From: Streptomyces sp. ISL-10
GTDB lineage: Bacteria > Actinomycetota > Actinomycetes > Streptomycetales > Streptomycetaceae
Assembly: GCF_018614575.1 (NCBI RefSeq)
Contig: NZ_JAGGOJ010000045.1
Span: 1 to 63,372, forward strand
Direction: 5' to 3'
DNA: 63,372 bases
Shown here: one piece after another, positions 52,637-61,212 of the stretch
Numbering within the stretch: the stretch's first letter is position 1
How the letters are laid out: every line of letters begins with the position of its first letter
Position numbers and translations under genes: made by a program
Notes under the pieces: generated by a model
Databases searched by the model: none
Seen by the model: only the letters and a program-made list of their open reading frames with translations
Told to the model about the DNA's origin: nothing

Positions 52637-53497
52637 ATGCCCGAACTGCCCGAGGTCGAAGCGCTCCGAGAGTTTCTCGACGGCCATCTCGTCGGCCGTG
52701 AGATCGCCCGTGTCGTGCCGGTGGCCGTCAGCGTCCTCAAGACGTACGACCCCCCGCTGACCGCGATCGAGGGAGCCGCCGTCACCGCCGTCGACCGGCA
52801 CGGCAAATGGCTCGACGTCACCGCCGCCGGTCTGCACCTGGTCGTCCATCTCGCCCGGGCCGGCTGGCTGCAATGGAAGGACGAGTTCCCTGCGACGCCG
52901 CCCCGGCCCGGCAAGGGGCCGCTCGCCCTGCGCACGGTCCTGGTGGACGGCGCGGGCTTCGACCTCACGGAGGCGGGCACCACCAAGCGCCTGGCCGTCC
53001 ACCTCGTACGGGACGTCGCCGATGTGCCCGGCATCTCCAGGCTCGGCCCCGACCCGCTCGCCGACTCCTTCGACCGCGCCGCCTTCGCGGCCGTACTCGC
53101 GGGGGAGCGGCGCCAGATCAAGGGCGCGCTGCGCGACCAGAGCCTGATCGCCGGCATCGGCAACGCCTACAGCGACGAGATCCTGCACGCGGCGAAGATG
53201 TCGCCCTTCAAGCTCGTCCACCAGCTGGACGAGCACGAGGCCGATGTGCTCTACGAAGCACTGCGCGCCACCCTCTCCGACGCCGTCGCCCGCTCGCGAG
53301 GCGTGGCGGCCGGCCGGCTCAAGTCGGAGAAGAAGAGCGGACTGCGCGTGCACGGTCGTACGGGGGAGCCGTGCCCGGTGTGCGGCGACACCATCCGCGA
53401 GGTGTCGTTCAGCGACTCGTCCCTGCAGTACTGCCCCACGTGCCAGACGGGCGGCAAGCCGCTCGCCGACCGGAGGCTCTCGCGCCTGCTGAAGTGA
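52637..53497 (+). CDS. Fpg/Nei-family DNA glycosylase (AP lyase)
   Basis: 286 residues. The N-terminus MPELPEVEALR carries the catalytic Pro2 and Glu3 and a conserved Lys57. The helix-two-turn-helix SLIAGIGNAYSDEILHAAKMSP and the C-terminal zinc finger CPVCGDTI..YCPTCQ are complete. It removes oxidised bases and nicks the strand. The ATG at 52637 is fixed by the required N-terminal Pro and has a GGTGGAG site. It is preceded by the iterated repeat array and converges with an anti-sigma gene 19 bp later. Confidence 0.94.
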   Translation: MPELPEVEALREFLDGHLVGREIARVVPVAVSVLKTYDPPLTAIEGAAVTAVDRHGKWLDVTAAGLHLVVHLARAGWLQWKDEFPATPPRPGKGPLALRTVLVDGAGFDLTEAGTTKRLAVHLVRDVADVPGISRLGPDPLADSFDRAAFAAVLAGERRQIKGALRDQSLIAGIGNAYSDEILHAAKMSPFKLVHQLDEHEADVLYEALRATLSDAVARSRGVAAGRLKSEKKSGLRVHGRTGEPCPVCGDTIREVSFSDSSLQYCPTCQTGGKPLADRRLSRLLK

Positions 53498-53516
53498 TCG
53501 CGTGCCGCTGCCCGGC

Positions 53517-54185
53517 TCAGCCGCCGATCGACAGCAGACGCTCGCCCCGTTCGCCGCGCACCTCCCACCGGCCGATCTCCGCCGTGTGCAGCCCGGTGCC
53601 CCCTTCGATGTCCAGCGGCCCCGCGTGCCCTGGGCCGTCCGCCATGCCGTACCCGCCCGCCGGCACCCACCAGCTGAGCACCGGATGCTCCACTCCGTCC
53701 TTGCCGATCGCAACGAGCCGGCAGGTGCGCGGCCCCGGCAGGCCCGCCAGTCGCATCGCCACCGAGGTCCCCCACCCCCGGTCCTGCAGCGCGACCGTGG
53801 CCCGCACCCCGGTGACCGGATCGGCCGCCACGACCGGCTGCGGGGCGGGGGCTGCGCCGTCCTGCGCCGCGACCACGGCGGCGGGCAGGCCGACGATCAG
53901 GACCGCGGCCGCGGCCGCCAGCCGCAGCCTCCGCCTGCGGCCCCGCCGCCGCTCCAGTGCCACGTGCTGGGTGAGCCGGTCCATCAGGCGGGGCGAGGGA
54001 CGGGCGTCGACACGGGCGGGGCCGGCGAGTTCGGCGAGGGACCGGGCGACGTCGGTGAAGTCCGAGAGCCGGACCGCGCACATCACGCACTCGGCGAGAT
54101 GCTCCTCGAAGCGGAATGCGTCGGCGGGTTCCAGGACGCCCAGCGCGTAGGCGGCCACATCCTCGTGCGGCTGCTGGCGGCTCAT
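53517..54185 (-). CDS. RskA-like membrane anti-sigma factor with ZAS zinc motif
   Basis: 222 residues. The N-terminal zf-HC2/ZAS domain reads HEDVAAYALGVLEPADAFRF then EEHLAECVMCAVRL (HxxxCxxC). One membrane segment (LRLAAAAAVLIVGLPAAVVAA, about residues 88-108) is followed by an extracytoplasmic beta-rich domain (TVALQDRGWGTSVAMRLAG, GGTGLHTAEIGRWEV), as in RskA-type anti-sigma factors. ATG 54185 is chosen (MSRQQPHEDV). The cognate ECF sigma gene is not adjacent; the nearest ECF gene is at 60120-60737, so pairing is only a possibility. Confidence 0.85.
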   Translation of the reverse strand: MSRQQPHEDVAAYALGVLEPADAFRFEEHLAECVMCAVRLSDFTDVARSLAELAGPARVDARPSPRLMDRLTQHVALERRRGRRRRLRLAAAAAVLIVGLPAAVVAAQDGAAPAPQPVVAADPVTGVRATVALQDRGWGTSVAMRLAGLPGPRTCRLVAIGKDGVEHPVLSWWVPAGGYGMADGPGHAGPLDIEGGTGLHTAEIGRWEVRGERGERLLSIGG

Positions 54186-54343
54186 GGGGGGTCCTCGATT
54201 CCTCATGTTACGGGCGGTCACCCTGGAATACGCAGCAGGAAGGCGCTCTGCTCAACCCGGCGGCGAGGCGTCCGACGCGCTCGCAAACCCGTACGGGAAC
54301 GGGGACATGGTCCCGGCCCCGAGGCACGCCTACACTCCGCACC

Positions 54344-55165
54344 ATGCTGCGCGTACTGGCCGTCGACGACGAGAAACCGGCGCTCGAGGAACTGCTCTAC
54401 CTCCTGCGTGCCGACTCCCGGATCCGCAGCGCCGAAGGTGCCACCGATGCCACCGAGGCGCTGCGGCGCATCGGACGGGCACTGGAGGCGGGTCCCGACA
54501 GCGACGACGCCATCGACGTCGTCTTCCTCGACATCCACATGGCCGGGCTGACCGGGCTCGACGTCGCGAGGCTGCTCGCCGGGTTCGCCAGGCCGCCGCT
54601 CATCGTGTTCGTCACGGCCCACGAGGGCTTCGCCGTGCAGGCATTCGACCTCAAGGCCGTCGACTACGTGCTCAAGCCGGTGCGCAGGGAACGGCTGGCG
54701 GAGGCGGTGCGCAGAGTCCGGGAGCTGATCGTCCCGCAGCGCGACGCACAGCGCGGCAGGCCCGTGCCCGTCGCGGCCGCCACTGTCGTCCCCGGGCCCG
54801 AGCAGATACCGGTCGAACTGGGCGGTGTGACCCGCTTCGTACCGGTCGACGACATCACCTATGTCGAGGCCCAGGGCGACTACGCGCGGCTCCACACCTC
54901 TGAGGGCAGCCACCTGGTCCGTATCCCCCTGTCGACGCTGGAGGAGCGCTGGGCCCCGCGCGGCTTCGTGCGCATCCACCGGAGCCACCTCGTGGCACTC
55001 GCCCGCATCGACGAACTACGCCTGGACGCAGGGACGACGACCGTCCGCGTGGGCACCGCCGAGCTGGCCGTCAGCCGCCGCCACGCGCGCCAGCTACGGG
55101 ATCTGCTGATGCTGCCGCGCGGCCCCAAGAGCACGGGCGAGGTCGTGCCCGGGGCGGGCGGCTGA
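54344..55165 (+). CDS. LytTR-family response regulator
   Basis: 273 residues. The receiver domain (1-125) has VDDE at 7-10, phospho-acceptor Asp63 in VVFLDIHMAG, FVTAHEGFAV, and Lys in DYVLKPVRR. The C-terminal LytTR DNA-binding domain (about 165-262) shows VDDITYVEAQGDYARLHT, IPLSTLEERW and FVRIHRSHLVAL. It probably pairs with the LytS-type kinase at 58134-59354, with a symporter and DUF485 gene in between. Such systems (BtsSR, YpdAB) sense carbon acids and control transporters. Confidence 0.92.
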   Translation: MLRVLAVDDEKPALEELLYLLRADSRIRSAEGATDATEALRRIGRALEAGPDSDDAIDVVFLDIHMAGLTGLDVARLLAGFARPPLIVFVTAHEGFAVQAFDLKAVDYVLKPVRRERLAEAVRRVRELIVPQRDAQRGRPVPVAAATVVPGPEQIPVELGGVTRFVPVDDITYVEAQGDYARLHTSEGSHLVRIPLSTLEERWAPRGFVRIHRSHLVALARIDELRLDAGTTTVRVGTAELAVSRRHARQLRDLLMLPRGPKSTGEVVPGAGG

Positions 55166-55321
55166 CCGTTCGGCGGCCGCGAACGGCCGTTCGTCGCAGG
55201 CGGCGGGCCGTACGGCGACGTACGCCACCCGCTGGGCGAGGCACACCCTGGCCGGCACCTGGTGCCGCGGCACGGCCCCTAACCTTGATCACGACCGCCG
55301 TAACGGGGAGGAAGGGGCCTG

Positions 55322-55591
55322 ATGTCCGACATCGAAGCACTGCTGGACGAACTGCGCGGACTGCCGTCCGTGCGTCCTTCGGGCCCGGCCGAACTCCAGA
55401 CGCTGCTCGCTGCCGCCCGCAGCGCGGCGGGCCGCTGGGCGGACGTGCTGGAGGACATCCGAGAGGCGTCCAAGGGCCTCGGGGGTCCGCGTACCGAGGC
55501 GGCGCTGGAGGTGGCGTTCCGCCGCGCGGAGGAGTCGTACGTCGAGCTGGAGATCGCGCTCAGCGCCTGTGCGAGCCCCGGGGCGCGCTGA
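55322..55591 (+). CDS. Small acidic helical protein, hypothetical
   Basis: 89 residues from ATG 55322 behind GGGGAGGAA. It is predicted almost wholly helical (EALLDELRGL, LQTLLAAARSAAGRWADVLEDI, EVAFRRAEESYVELEIALSAC), cytoplasmic, and acidic. No family recognised. It lies between the LytTR regulator and the symporter operon on the same strand. Confidence 0.65.
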   Translation: MSDIEALLDELRGLPSVRPSGPAELQTLLAAARSAAGRWADVLEDIREASKGLGGPRTEAALEVAFRRAEESYVELEIALSACASPGAR

Positions 55592-56019
55592 CCGGTTGAT
55601 CAGGCCCCTACGGCCCGGTCCCTCGGGCCCGGGTCCTGAGGCCAGGGGCGCTCCGGCCCGCCGCCCGCTCGGGCTTCCGCGGCCCGGCTCATCGGTCTCG
55701 GCGTCCTCGGTGCCCGCCTTCTCGGCCCGGCTGCCAGCCGGCCCCGGCCCTTACGGCCCCGGCGTCCTCCGGCCTCGGCCTTCTGGGCCCGGTCGGCCGC
55801 AGGCCCGGCTCCTCCTGCCCCGGCCGCCCTCCGGTCGACTCCCTCTGGTCCGCTCACTCGGTCCGGTCGATTCACCCGCGTCCGCTCCCTCGGCCGGCCG
55901 GCCCGGAGGCGGCAGGCTCGCCCCTACCGGCCGTGATCGCCGCTGCGTAGACTCCCCATCCCAGATGCCCCTCCTTTCCTCCTCCCCACTTCGCAGACAG
56001 ACGCCGGAGCGTAACGCCG
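55592..56019. other. C-rich degenerate repeat region, no gene
   Basis: A 428-bp gap of imperfect CGGCCCGG, CTCGGCGTCCTCGG and CCGGCCCC words, strongly biased to C on the plus strand. Codon periodicity is absent in all frames. The promoter for the DUF485-symporter-kinase operon probably lies near 55930-56000. Confidence 0.5.
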
Positions 56020-56400
56020 ATGTCAGCAGAGCAGCCCCCGCGCCGCGAGGTGGTCACCGGGGTGCCGCGTGGCACCCGGCGGCCACCCGGCCACGCGCCC
56101 GCCCGATTCGAGATCAGCGAGCAGACCACGCTGGGCGCCACCTATGTGCGCTCGCTGATGCGAAGCCAGCTCAGGGCCGCGCTCTACGCCCTCGGCGCGC
56201 TCGGAATGCTCGTCGGCACCCTGCCGCTCCTCTTCGCCCTGCCCGCCGCACTCGGCGGCTCGCTCGACTCCCCGGCCCCGTTCGTCTGGGCCGCCCTCGG
56301 CTTCGGCGTCTATCCCGTCATGTGGCTGATCGCGCGCCGCTACGTGCGACGGGCCGAGCGCAACGAGCGCGACTTCACCAGGCTCGTCGAAGGCCGCTGA
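56020..56400 (+). CDS. DUF485-type small membrane protein
   Basis: 126 residues with two hydrophobic segments (ALYALGALGMLVGTLPLLFAL and FVWAALGFGVYPVMWLIA) and a charged C-terminus (RYVRRAERNERDFTRLVEG), the DUF485 layout. DUF485 genes regularly precede acetate/cation symporter genes; this one ends 3 bp before the symporter GTG. A role as small subunit or stability factor of the symporter is inferred. Confidence 0.82.
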   Translation: MSAEQPPRREVVTGVPRGTRRPPGHAPARFEISEQTTLGATYVRSLMRSQLRAALYALGALGMLVGTLPLLFALPAALGGSLDSPAPFVWAALGFGVYPVMWLIARRYVRRAERNERDFTRLVEGR

Positions 56401-56403
56401 CCC

Positions 56404-58137
56404 GTGAACCAGACCTACGCGGTGGCCGCGGTCACCGTCGTGGTGCTCGCCACCGTCCTCATCGGCGCGCTCGGCCTGCGCATATCCCGCACCACTTCCG
56501 ACTTCTACGTCGCCTCGCGCACGGTCAAGCCGGGCCTCAACGCCGCCGCCATCAGCGGCGAGTACCTCTCCGCCGCCTCCTTCCTAGGCATAGCCGGTCT
56601 GGTCCTGCTCCAGGGCCCTGACATGCTCTGGTACCCGGTCGGCTACACCGCCGGCTATCTCGTTCTCCTCGTGCTCGTCGCCGCCCCGCTGCGCCGCTCC
56701 GGCGCCTACACGCTCTCCGACTTCGCCGAGGCCCGGCTGGAGTCGGCCGCCGTCCGCAGGCTGGCGTCCCTGTTCGTCGTCGGGATCGGCTGGCTGTATC
56801 TGCTGCCCCAGCTGCAGGGAGCGGGGCTCACCCTGGAGATCCTCACCGGCGCCCCGGACTGGCTCGGCTCGCTCGTCGTCGCCGTCGTCGTCACCGGCGC
56901 TGTCGCGGCCGGGGGCATGCGGAGCATCACCTTCGTGCAGGCCTTCCAGTACTGGCTCAAGCTGACCGCCCTGCTGGTCCCCGCCCTGTTCCTCGTCGCT
57001 GCCTGGGCCGGCGACGACGCGCCCCGCGCCCGCTTCGACGCACCCGCCGTGCTCCGCGCCGACACCGACGTCCGGATCGGCGACACCGTACGCGTCGAAA
57101 TCGACGAACCACTCACGCTGACCGTCACCGGTGCGGTCGACCGCACCCGCCACCACGCCGAGAAGGTGACCCTCCGCGAGGGCACCCACCGCATCGAGGC
57201 GGGCACCGTGCTGCGGCTGCCGAAGGGCGCGGCGGTGCCCGAACGGACCAGCTCCGGCACGGACCCCGTCAGCTGGTCCCAGCCCCTTTCGGGCGGGCGG
57301 GACGGCTACCAGCTGTACGCGACGTACGGACTCATCCTCGCCACGTTCCTCGGCACCATGGGCCTGCCGCACGTCGCGGTCCGCTTCTACACGAGCCCCA
57401 ACGGCCGGGCGGCCCGGCGCACGACCCTTGTCGTACTCGGCCTGATCGGCGCCTTCTATCTGCTGCCGCCCGTCTACGGAGCACTCGGCCGCATCTACGC
57501 GCCGGAGCTGGCCCTCACCGGCGCCGCGGACGCCGCCGTGCTCGTGCTCCCGGAGCGGGTGGTCGGGGGGCTCACGGGGGAACTGCTGGGGGCCCTGCTC
57601 GCGGGCGGCGCCTTCGCCGCGTTCCTGTCGACCGCGTCCGGTCTCACGATGTCCGTGGCGGGGGTCATCAACCAGGACGTCCTGCCCTCGCGCGGCGTAC
57701 GCGACTTCCGGCTCGCGACCCTGCTCGCCATGGCCGTGCCGCTGGGCCTGTCCGTGGTGACGAGCAACGTGCCGGTCGCCGACGCGGTCGGCCTTGCCTT
57801 CGCCGTCGCCGCGTCCTCCTTCTGCCCGCTGCTGGTGCTCGGCATCTGGTGGCGCCGGCTCACCCCGCCCGGCGCCGCGGCCGGCCTGGTCCTCGGCGGC
57901 GGGGCGGCCCTGACCGCGGTCATGGCCACGCGCGCCGGTCTCGCCCCGGACGGCTGGCCGCACACCCTCATGGCCTGGCCCGCACTGTGGTCGGTACCGC
58001 TCGGCTTCCTGACCATGGTGGCCGTCTCCCTGGCGACCGCCCGCCACATACCCGCCGGCGCCGCAGCGATCCTCGCCCGGCTCCACCTCCCCGAGGACCT
58101 CGCCGGCCGGCCGCATCCCGAAGGAGCGGAGCGATGA
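56404..58137 (+). CDS. Cation-solute symporter (ActP/MctC-like, sodium:solute family)
   Basis: 577 residues, about 13 membrane segments. Family motifs are ISRTTSDFYVASRTVKPGLNA, AISGEYLSAASFLGIAGLV, and TMGLPHVAVRFYTSPNGRAARR. A hydrophilic loop of about 100 residues near 215-300 (VRIGDTVRVEIDEPLTLTVTG) is larger than in E. coli ActP and beta-rich. Likely substrates are acetate, pyruvate or propionate. GTG start 3 bp after the DUF485 stop; the kinase gene overlaps its end by ATGA. Confidence 0.9.
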   Translation: MNQTYAVAAVTVVVLATVLIGALGLRISRTTSDFYVASRTVKPGLNAAAISGEYLSAASFLGIAGLVLLQGPDMLWYPVGYTAGYLVLLVLVAAPLRRSGAYTLSDFAEARLESAAVRRLASLFVVGIGWLYLLPQLQGAGLTLEILTGAPDWLGSLVVAVVVTGAVAAGGMRSITFVQAFQYWLKLTALLVPALFLVAAWAGDDAPRARFDAPAVLRADTDVRIGDTVRVEIDEPLTLTVTGAVDRTRHHAEKVTLREGTHRIEAGTVLRLPKGAAVPERTSSGTDPVSWSQPLSGGRDGYQLYATYGLILATFLGTMGLPHVAVRFYTSPNGRAARRTTLVVLGLIGAFYLLPPVYGALGRIYAPELALTGAADAAVLVLPERVVGGLTGELLGALLAGGAFAAFLSTASGLTMSVAGVINQDVLPSRGVRDFRLATLLAMAVPLGLSVVTSNVPVADAVGLAFAVAASSFCPLLVLGIWWRRLTPPGAAAGLVLGGGAALTAVMATRAGLAPDGWPHTLMAWPALWSVPLGFLTMVAVSLATARHIPAGAAAILARLHLPEDLAGRPHPEGAER

Positions 58138-59354
58138 CCGGTACGGAAGCGGTCGCGGCAGGGGCGGTGCTGCTCGCCGTCGGCGTCGCGCTGGGCCTCG
58201 CACTGAGCAGGATCGCCGCGCGGCGCGGCGTGGAGCCGGACCTCGACCTCGGCACGCCCGTCGAACACGCCACCTTCCACACCCTGCACACCGCTTCCCT
58301 CGCCGCCCCGCCGCTGCGCGCCGGTCTGACCGAGGACACCGCGCGCAAGGCGGCCCGGCGGCTGCGCTCCCTGCTCGGCACCGAGGCACTGTGCCTGACC
58401 GACCGCGAACGCGTCCTCGCCTGGGACGGGCCGGGAGGCGACCACCACCAACGGCAGGTGATGGAGAGGGTGGCCGAGGTGCTGCACTCGGGCCGCAGCC
58501 AGAGTGTGCACTCCGGGTGCGAGGACCTTCAGTGCCCGCTGCGCTGGGTGGTCATCGCACCGCTGACCGGTGAGGAGGGGGTCCTCGGCACCCTGGTCGC
58601 CCACGGCTCGCGCGAGTCGGCGGTCCTGGTACGGGCGGCCACCGAGGTTGCCCGCTGGGTCTCCGTACAGCTGGAACTCGCCGAGCTCGACCGTTCCCGC
58701 ACCCGGCTGATCGAGGCGGAGATCCGCGCCCTGCGCGCCCAGATCTCCCCGCACTTCATCTTCAACTCGCTCGCCGCGATCGCCTCGTTCGTCCGGACGG
58801 ATCCGGAGCGCGCCCGCGAGCTCCTGCTGGAGTTCGCGGACTTCACCCGCTACTCCTTCCGCCGCCACGGCGAGTTCACCCATCTCGCGGACGAGCTGCG
58901 CTGCATCGAGCAGTACCTGGCCCTCGCGGGCGCCCGCTTCGGCGACCGGCTGAAGGTCACGCTGCAGGTCGCCCCCGAGGTCCTGCCCGTGACCCTGCCG
59001 TTCCTGTGCCTTCAGCCGCTCGTCGAGAACGCGGTCAAGCACGGCCTGGAGGACTCCCGCCACGAGTGCCGCATCATGATCGCTGCCCAGGACGCGGGGT
59101 CGGAGGCCACGGTGACGATCGAGGACGACGGGGTGGGCATGGACCCGGGCGTCCTGCGCGCGATCCTCGCGGGGGAACGGACCACCTCGTCGGGCATCGG
59201 GCTGCTGAACGTCGACGAGCGGCTGCGCCAGGTGTACGGCGACGACTACGGGCTCGTCATCGAGACGGCCGTCGGCGCCGGCATGAAGATCACGATCCGG
59301 ATCCCCAAGTACCGTGCGGGTGTGCACTCCTCGGCGCTCCGGCGCGCCGACTGA
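58134..59354 (+). CDS. LytS/YpdA-type sensor histidine kinase
   Basis: 406 residues. One N-terminal membrane segment (VAAGAVLLAVGVALGLAL), a GAF-like domain (about 60-180, with CLTDRERVLAWDG and VIAPLTGEEGVLGTLVAHG), then a His-kinase domain with phospho-acceptor His207 in RAQISPHFIFNSLAAI, and a HATPase with LQPLVENAVKHGLED and IEDDGVGMDP. The partner is probably the LytTR regulator at 54344. Coupling to the symporter suggests that transport and sensing are linked, as in transporter-kinase pairs. Confidence 0.92.
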   Translation: MTGTEAVAAGAVLLAVGVALGLALSRIAARRGVEPDLDLGTPVEHATFHTLHTASLAAPPLRAGLTEDTARKAARRLRSLLGTEALCLTDRERVLAWDGPGGDHHQRQVMERVAEVLHSGRSQSVHSGCEDLQCPLRWVVIAPLTGEEGVLGTLVAHGSRESAVLVRAATEVARWVSVQLELAELDRSRTRLIEAEIRALRAQISPHFIFNSLAAIASFVRTDPERARELLLEFADFTRYSFRRHGEFTHLADELRCIEQYLALAGARFGDRLKVTLQVAPEVLPVTLPFLCLQPLVENAVKHGLEDSRHECRIMIAAQDAGSEATVTIEDDGVGMDPGVLRAILAGERTTSSGIGLLNVDERLRQVYGDDYGLVIETAVGAGMKITIRIPKYRAGVHSSALRRAD

Positions 59355-59410
59355 CGACGCGGAGGTGCCGGCGCGGCGTCCGTCGGGGCAGGTCGGCGCT
59401 CCTCACGGTG

Positions 59411-59526
59411 GGCGCCCACCACGATCGGGGGCCGACCACGATCGGGCCGCTCGCCCACGCCGGGGCGACCGGCGCCCACCACGACCGGGCGCTCAGCCAC
59501 GCCGCGGCGACCGGGCGCTCACCACA
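59411..59526. repeat. About 43-bp imperfect tandem repeat between convergent genes
   Basis: Units with the core CCACGAYCGGG..GCTC..CCACGCCG..GCGACCGG start near 59434 and 59477, with a shorter degenerate copy before them. They span the end of the minus-strand gene at 59519. Confidence 0.6.
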
Positions 59527-60043
59527 GGTGGATCGCCAGATGCCCCAGCGGCAGCCCCAGCTGCCAGGCGGGGGTCCACACCTTGTCCGCCTCGTCCACC
59601 GTGCCGTCGAGCGGGAGCGCCGGATGCCAGGGCTCCAGGTCCCCCAGGTCGGCGGCGAGCAGTTCGGTGGCGCGCAGCCAGCCCCAGGTGGCCGTCGCCA
59701 GGGCGAGATCGGGGTCCGAGGCGCCGTGCCGTTCACGGGCCGCCCTGGCGGCGAGCCGCTCCTCGACCCATTCCTGCCAGGGGTGCCCGTAGGACGTCAG
59801 CGACAGCCATTCGTCGATCCTGGCCGCTGAGCGCAGTGCGTCCGGTGCCCCCGGGCCGTCGGACAGATGGATCGTCAGCGCCAGGGTCCGCCGTCCCGCG
59901 CGGTACTCGAGCGAGCCGTACTCCACGAGCGCGCCGGCCCGCAGCATCTCCTCGGCCGTGTACTCGGCGCACAGCCACGCCATGGGGACAGCAAGCCCCG
60001 GTCCCCCGGTGCCGTTCGCACTCTCGGGCTGCACGCCTTCCAC
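59519..60043 (-). CDS. Hypothetical Trp-rich cytoplasmic protein
   Basis: 174 residues from GTG 60043 (GTG 60034 and ATG 59983 are alternatives). No family recognised, but composition and third-base bias are coding-like. Tryptophans recur at spaced sites (MAWLCAEYTAEEML, DEWLSLTSYGHPWQEWVEE, TATWGWLRATELL, LEPWHPALPLDG). It lies 77 bp after the ECF sigma gene on the same strand and may be co-transcribed. It lacks the zinc motif and membrane segment of an anti-sigma factor. Confidence 0.65.
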   Translation of the reverse strand: MEGVQPESANGTGGPGLAVPMAWLCAEYTAEEMLRAGALVEYGSLEYRAGRRTLALTIHLSDGPGAPDALRSAARIDEWLSLTSYGHPWQEWVEERLAARAARERHGASDPDLALATATWGWLRATELLAADLGDLEPWHPALPLDGTVDEADKVWTPAWQLGLPLGHLAIHLW

Positions 60044-60119
60044 CCACTTCCGAAACAGTCACGTCCGGGCCTCGATGACGAGCCTCCACCGTCCAACACG
60101 TCCCGGGGCGCTTCTTTGC

Positions 60120-60737
60120 TCAACTCCGGCGTGACGTTCGGCATACGGCCATGTCGTGGTCGTGGTCCGTGGGGGAGGCGTGCCCCACCGTGGCCGGTGG
60201 GGCGGGCGGCGCGGTGCGCCTGCTGTAGCCGGGCAGGCACCGGGCGAGGGCACGCAGCGCGTAGAACGAGCGCGACTTGACGGTCCCGGGCGGGATGCCG
60301 AGTGCCTGCGCGGCCTCGTTGACACTCAGCCCGCGGAAGTAGATCTGCACGAGTACGGCGCGGTGCTCGGGGCTCAGGGAGCCGACCGCCGCACGGACGT
60401 CGAGGGCCAGGGCCGCGTTCTCCGCCGGGTCGGCCGGGTCCGGTGTGGTGGCGAGCACGCCGTCGCCGATCTCCGTGGGGCGCGCGAGCCGGGAGCGCCG
60501 GGCGTCGATGGCGAGGCGGCGGCCGACGGTGAAGAGCCACGGCCGCATGGACTCGTAGGGGCCGTCGAACGCCTCGGGGTGCTGCCATGCGCGCACCAGC
60601 GTCTCCTGCAACAGGTCCTCGGCGCGCTGCTGGTCCCCGTAGGTGAGGCCGAGCAGAAAGCTCAGCAGCGCGGGGCCGTGTTCACGCTGCAGCTCCACCA
60701 TGGCCCGCTCGTCGGTCGTCGCGGTCGCTGTTGCCAT
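60120..60737 (-). CDS. ECF-family RNA polymerase sigma factor
   Basis: 205 residues from ATG 60737. Region 2 is at GDQQRAEDLLQETLVRAWQ with RPWLFTVGRRLAIDARR, and region 4 at LSPEHRAVLVQIYFRGLSVNEAAQALGIPPGTVKSR. This is the class usually paired with RskA/ZAS anti-sigma factors. No such gene overlaps its end, as would be usual; the ZAS protein at 53517 is 6 kb away. The His/Asp-rich tail (TDHDHDM) is unusual. The target promoter set is unknown. Confidence 0.92.
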   Translation of the reverse strand: MATATATTDERAMVELQREHGPALLSFLLGLTYGDQQRAEDLLQETLVRAWQHPEAFDGPYESMRPWLFTVGRRLAIDARRSRLARPTEIGDGVLATTPDPADPAENAALALDVRAAVGSLSPEHRAVLVQIYFRGLSVNEAAQALGIPPGTVKSRSFYALRALARCLPGYSRRTAPPAPPATVGHASPTDHDHDMAVCRTSRRS

Positions 60738-61212
60738 TGCCGAACACCCCTTCACCCGTCGGTCGCTGCCACGTGGCGTATACGAACGCATCCGCGAGCA
60801 CAGCGACAGACGCCGTACCGCGGGCGTCGACGAACGGTCGCACCGAGCGGCGAGTGGTGCGGCGAGCGGTCGACCGGACCGGCGCGTGCCTGCGCGGCCG
60901 GCGGGCGGCACACGGCCGTTCCAGCGACGTTGCCTCGTCGCTTGACTCCGTCCAGCCTCCCCTGCGGATTCAGGTGGCCCTATATGCCTGAAATAACGCA
61001 GTATGGCGTCTGTTGGGGGCATCGAATGGCAGACCGCCCCCGAGGCACAGCAGGATGCTCGCTCGCGCAACCGAGGCTCATGCTCCCCGGCCGGGCGCCC
61101 GGCTCGCGGCCGTCGCGCGCCCGGCTCGTGGCACTGCTCCCAACGGGTCATTCCTGCCCGCAACGCGGTGTCGATCAGTTGTCCGCGGCATCAGTCGTGC
61201 GAGCAGTGGGCC
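60738..61212. other. Divergent intergenic region, sigma factor / deacetylase
   Basis: 475 bp without a supported gene. The lower-GC patch CCTATATGCCTGAAATAACG near 60980-61000 is the best promoter candidate for the deacetylase. Confidence 0.35.
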
